This document shows positions 59,216 through 64,000 of a DNA stretch of 64,000 nucleotides, piece by piece; within the stretch, counting starts at the first letter, position 1, and every line of letters starts with the position of its first letter. The translations under genes were made by a program, and so were the position numbers. Under the pieces are notes generated by a model. The model worked only from the letters and a program-made list of their open reading frames with translations, was not told the DNA's origin and ran no database searches. The stretch covers positions 19,079,558 through 19,143,557 of the forward strand of contig CM044961.1 in assembly GCA_024516035.1 (NCBI GenBank). Reading direction: 5' to 3'. The DNA comes from Bactericera cockerelli. Its lineage: Eukaryota; Arthropoda; Insecta; Hemiptera; Triozidae.

Positions 59216-61229
59216 ATGTCTTCCTAGGTTGTACTTATATGATCTCTGAAAATGTGGAGACTTAATGGATTAATGTTCTTTATTCATAAGAATCATAAGG
59301 TAAGTAATTTATGAATTTCCGCTATTTTTGCGTCTTTTGTGAATTCCAAATTTAAGATTTCAATTTATAATCCTTCCACTGTCTCACTTAGAAATTTCAA
59401 GCTTTCAAATCCTCCTAGCTCTTTCTTAATTTTCTTGAATATAAACTAATCAAATCTCCGGACAAATATAACGTTGCTGAACTATAGGTAGTAATCGAAC
59501 GCTAACTGGTTTCAATCTAAAGGACAAATCCGTAGGCTGGCTCTTGATGTACAAAGTTCTTGTTCCTTATCCTCATTACCATTGCAGCTCTGACATGCTC
59601 GTAAATTTCTAAGCTAAGCAGGACTCAAAATCTGTGGCGACCATCATATTTCATAGTGCATTAATTTCAGTCACATTCCTAGACGGATCCGGAGTCAGGC
59701 AGTTTCTCCTAGGCCTGGCCAGTGCCTGTAGGTGTTTCTCTTGTTGGTCCTGTCTTGTTGCTCTTAATGCGTGCATGATGTATATCCATTGTGTGGCCTA
59801 TCAGCCCACATGCTTCGGCTCTGGAATGCACTAGTCCTTCATCCGATTTCGTTGTAACCAAAATTGATAAAATCCATAACAATAAATGAGTGCTTCAAAG
59901 ATTTTGCCTGTTTTTTTTTTTTTCTTTTAGTTCAATATAAATTATGTTTATAGGTAGTTACGATTTTGTTCAAATTACCTTTTCGGGTTTCTGTTGTGCG
60001 TGAGTGGAAGTGCTTTAAGTTGTTGGATTAGTTTGACTTTATGGCAATATTTTGAGGCCGGGTGAATACCTGCAGAGATTCTGCATTGGATTTTGTGTTT
60101 TTTATTATTTTATTAATGAATTCCAATTCACTATGAACATACATCGCTTGTACCTTGGTAGTTGTGGTGTATAATGCGCATTTTATATGCTAAATAAATT
60201 GTGTATGTTGAGACTTTTTAATCTTAAATTATTCTAATATCTCTATTAGCAAAGTTGTGTAAATACATTCCAGCCCGTGCTGGGGTCTGACTCATGATAT
60301 TCGATTTCCGATAATATTCACAATCGTGTTAGTACTTCAATTTTTTGAATAAAATAATGATCAATTATTCCATGTATGTGACAGAATGACACAGTTTTGT
60401 GTGTTAGATCTGAAGGTCGCCAATATCCCAGAAACATTAATTGGAGAAAGGGGCAATGTAAATAGAAAATTAAAACCATAACAATTGACTTTTTTTGTAG
60501 GTACACTTTTGAGATTTTGATAAATTGACAGTTTAAAAAATAATAATCGAAATGTAGGTGTATACTGAACCCAAGTTGGCAACAACACATCTTCTCAATG
60601 TTCAAGTACTAAGGTCAGCCTTGCCTTCAAACTTTCAAGCATCATGAAGGGAGAAGGCATAAAGATTACGTTATGATATCTCAGGTGTAATGTCTAGTAA
60701 GGGCCAGAAAGTTTCCTGATGAGCTGAGACCAATGCATGTCTTATGCGATGTACTCGAGAAATTGTGATACTATGAATCATAATATTTATTATGTACAAA
60801 GACTTAGGGCGGAATTAATAGACAAATTACATATCACAAGTCATTGCCAAGCGTCGGTTTTACCTATATTACACAGTAGACAATCCCTGACTTAGCGCCA
60901 CAGAGGTATTACAAAAACGTCTATTCATTCCGCCCTTAGTATAGGTGCATTGTTCATTTCAAGTTTTCTCACTGGGGCTCGTTGGATAGGAAAGTTATAC
61001 CGATACACATGTCCTCCTCTTCTGTCTTTACTTCTTATGTCTCATCCTGGTTGCCATCCTAACCTCCCTTTAGTTCCCCTTGTTTCTAAATTAACCCTAC
61101 AGATTTCTATGTATACTCTTCCATTATGCCCATGATATATCTGTGTAGGGAACACTTGCCGCTCCATGTGATGATACTTGCCGTATTTATAGTACCCCGA
61201 GGACCAGAGATACATGTAGGAGAAGGTGG
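59216..61229. other. Non-coding stretch, nothing recognised
   Basis: Stops in all frames, with short open frames only. No RNA gene, repeat array or element end was found. Confidence 0.5.
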
Positions 61230-61740
61230 CTACCTCCCTGTTAATTCATGCCTCCCACTCTCTTGGTTCCTTCCCCCTCTTCTCTCCAGTCTCCCTATCT
61301 ATCTTCTCCCTCGCCTTTTCACATTAGTTTTTCCTCCCTTTTTATGTGCCTTCTCCATATTCTTTTCTTCTTGTCCCTCTCTTTTTCGTCCGTTTTATTC
61401 TTTGGCTTCGCTTGCTCTCCTTTCTCTCTCTCTCCCTCCTTTCCTTCTTTCCTTTCCCTCTCTCCTTTCTCTCTCTCTTCTTTCTCTCTCTCTCGCCCTC
61501 TCTCTCTCTGTCTCTCTCTTCCCCTCCCTATCTTCCCCCCTCCCTTAAATTTCTCCAGCCATTTCTTCCTTTCACTTTCTCTCATTTTTCTCTCCCTCTT
61601 GCCTCTCTCTCTCTCGTGCACAGCACGCACTAAAGATTGCAACTGTTATATTTACACACAGTGTCACGCATTTCATTTCGTGTTCTCTCCCTCCTAGACT
61701 CCTCCCTCTCCTTCTCTCCCTCCTTCCCTCCCATCAACGA
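61230..61740. repeat. Pyrimidine-rich tract
   Basis: A C/T-rich segment of about 500 bp with CTCTCT runs. It produces long Ser/Leu/Phe frames on the plus strand and Arg/Glu frames on the minus strand, none of which look like genes. Confidence 0.8.
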
Positions 61741-63470
61741 CACTTCTAATCTCAACGTCTTGATTGGAGTTTCATTTTCCTCGCCTCCTGTTCTTCACAT
61801 TTTGGTGACCTGATTTTCCAACATTGGATTCATATTCTTACGCTGTGACTTATTTCCTCAAGAGAACAGAAAAGAAATTTCCAAGCCTAGGCCGTAATTA
61901 TTTTGTATTAGGAGGTTTTCAGCAGAAATATGATTTAGTGCATAGAAAACTTTTAACCTAGAATTCAAATCATAACAGAGTTCAGTCAGTTTAATGAAGT
62001 CTTAAATTTCGCTCTGAGAAAATTTATGCATTTTTTATTCTTGGATATTATTATCCAAGGCTCAGGTGCTGAAGTAATGTCTGTCCCACGAATTTCATGC
62101 TTTGTTCAGCCCTGAAATAGTCATACGTTCCTTATGCATGTTTGATCGGTAGGTAAATCTAATCAAGTGATAAAAGCTATTTCAGAGATTTAACTGCAGG
62201 TAATTATTCACAAGTCCGAGTAAGTACAACTCAGAGCTTACAACGTAATTATGTTATTCAGCGTCATAATGGTTTCTATAGTTTTTATAAGTACCTATAC
62301 TGTGTGCTGCAAAAGCCATACATTAGCTATGCAAGTGGTTAGCGCGATTTACCTCTTTATCAGGAAGTTAATAGTGTTTAATAATTTCATAAGTGTTTCA
62401 CAAACTTTCGTGTCAAAAGAAATTACAATTTTCTAACCTAGTTTTGGCTCACATGTGTTATTATTTGAAAGACCGCAGTTTTCTTTGTTTGTTTTTTTTT
62501 TTACCGAGTTAAATTAATAAGATTCGATTGCAATAGTGGAAGGTAATAGAAGATCTTTTCCCATTTTTTTACTTTATCTCTTCGTTGTTTCTATCATATT
62601 AGACGAAACACATTCCACACAGTATATGAAATGAGAAGAAATGCTTCTCTGAATAATCCATGCTCTAATGAAAAGGTATTGAATCTGATTGATAATTATT
62701 ATATAACGTGGCACTAAGTACAAAGCTGCACAGCTCGTGTTCATAGGGCATGTAAGGTGCAGCCTTGCCTCTGAACTTGGGAATGATGAGTGGTGGAGGA
62801 TGTTTCCTAAGCACCCACCTAAGTTGGTGTTGCAGTGCGGTGAACGCGGGTTCAGAGCCTACTCGAGGCATCAAATTTAATCATCGTATTTTCAGATATT
62901 TTCTACAAAATATTAAAAAATGCTACATTAAGGAAGTTGAATTCCATGTCCATGAATTTGCTTTTTATCTGTTCATCACTCAATAATTTGGAATTTGAAA
63001 ATCCAGGTTATCTCACTAATAAAGTGTTAGGACTTGTAAGTTAGCTACTTTTTGTGTAGCTCCTTAATCTCTCTCTCTATCCATGTCTCTCGTCCTTACT
63101 CCCTCTCCGTCATAAACAGAACTTCAGCTTTCCATAGGAAAGTCAAAGGTCGATAATCTGTAAACCGGTACCTCTTGAGAGGCGCTCGTTATTTTCCTGA
63201 AAGAAAAGAGAGAGGCGTCATATTTTTATTTTCAGGCAAAAAAATTCGAGCTGGTTTTAATTCTGTGTCACAAGAAAATCCTCAAGAGAGAGATTGAGAG
63301 AGTGAGAGACGAAAAAATGTGAAATGTAGGCGTGATAAAGAGAAGAGAGAAGTGTGAAAAGTAAAGTTAAAAAGAGAGAATGAGGGAATAATGACACATA
63401 GAGAAGGAAGCGGAGGCAAAACTAGAGGAAATGCGAGGATATACGAACAGCTTGACAAGGAACATGGGTT
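61741..63470. other. Non-coding stretch, nothing recognised
   Basis: The right part (63270-63470) is purine-rich, leading into the minisatellite. No exon, RNA gene or transposon end was found. Confidence 0.5.
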
Positions 63471-63722
63471 GTGGAGGTTTCAGGAGGAAGAGAGGTAGTG
63501 GATGATTCAGGAGGAAGAGGGGTAGTGGAGGTTTCAGGAGGAAGAGAGGTAGTGGAGATTTCAGGAGGAAGAGAGGTAGTGGTGGTTTCAGGAGGAAGAG
63601 AGGTAGTGGAGGTTTCAGGAGGAAGAGAGGTAGTGGAGGTTTCAGGAGGAAGAGAGGTAGTGGAGGATTCAGGAGGAAAAGAGGCAGTGGAAGTTTCAGG
63701 AGGAAGAGAGGTAGTGGAGGGA
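63471..63722. repeat. 27-bp minisatellite, about 9.3 units
   Basis: Units of GTGGAGGTTTCAGGAGGAAG followed by AGAGGTA repeat from 63471 with few substitutions. Because 27 is a multiple of 3, both strands stay open through the array. The plus strand gives EVSGGREVV repeats and the minus strand gives PPLPLFLLK repeats. Neither frame has gene context, so it is not called as coding. Confidence 0.93.
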
Positions 63723-64000
63723 ACAAGGAGGAGGATAAGAAAGAGGAGGGTGTATTAGGCGCTTGATAATGAGTCCTACTTGAGAGCCTACCTAGAGTAA
63801 ACTCAAGAGCTCCTTCACTACCTACTCATTGAGTTTTTCAGCTCGAGGTATAAGGCGGCTCGATCGCTCATTTCTGACTCTTGTGAATTTTAAAATGGTC
63901 CATGATATTGAATTTTTATCAGAATTTTTAAATTTATACACTTTTTCAAGTACCTATCTCACTTCTGTGCTTTATCCTTTTTCGGAAATATATGTGTGGA

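Noticed and set aside
61126..61697. Long Ser/Leu/Phe frames
   Set aside because: They are produced by the pyrimidine-rich tract.
63367..63758. Repetitive secreted or silk-like protein gene
   Set aside because: The open frames exist on both strands only because the 27-bp unit is divisible by three. There is no signal peptide or exon context.

Overview
This is a eukaryotic, A+T-rich, intron- and transposon-dominated window. There are no operons, no ribosome-binding sites and almost no long open frames. It most resembles an arthropod genome, probably an insect with a large repeat-rich genome. The support is many different tRNA-derived SINEs with (ATT)n or poly(A) tails, a Helitron with a PIF1-type helicase, a hAT remnant, a non-LTR retrotransposon remnant, a TA-flanked mariner-like foldback and a SINE derived from 5S rRNA. 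The sequence alone does not fix the species.

Layout: 1-6.5 kb holds a 5S-derived SINE, a 43-codon hAT transposase tail, a tRNA-like SINE and small tandem repeats. 6.5-12.5 kb is a composite: two copies of one SINE in opposite orientation, a unit (about 7217-9800), a reverse-transcriptase fragment (about 9810-10421), then a second, indel-riddled copy of the same unit (10422-12540). 13-16.5 kb has a mini-array of tRNA B-box-like motifs, a 160-bp palindrome and a SINE pair. 17740-19380 is a TIR element with seven copies of a 13-bp motif and another element nested inside. 21.4-26.5 kb has a tRNA-like SINE, a Helitron with both termini (22583-25833), itself interrupted by a SINE, and another SINE. 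26.5-43 kb is mostly unannotatable non-coding DNA.

The only convincing host gene is the exon at 44097-46013 on the + strand. It is about 630 codons of low-complexity, Ser/Lys-rich protein with a proline-rich start, a plausible acceptor at its left edge and a GTGAGT donor at its right edge, but three frame breaks. A possible 5' UTR exon ends at 43458. The 10 kb after the donor is probably intron. 56044-58214 is a mariner-like foldback with nearly identical 0.8-kb arms and a second 5S-derived SINE in its loop. 58.4-59.2 kb holds unidentified broken open frames. The end carries pyrimidine-rich DNA and a 27-bp minisatellite.

The frame breaks in the exon and the deletion-rich second copy at 10.4-12.5 kb both suggest residual long-read indel errors, so single-base disruptions here should be read cautiously. 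I did not find a convincing new host system. The most distinctive items are the 5S-derived SINE family, the foldback that carries one copy, the motif-rich TIR element, and the duplicated block flanking the LINE fragment.
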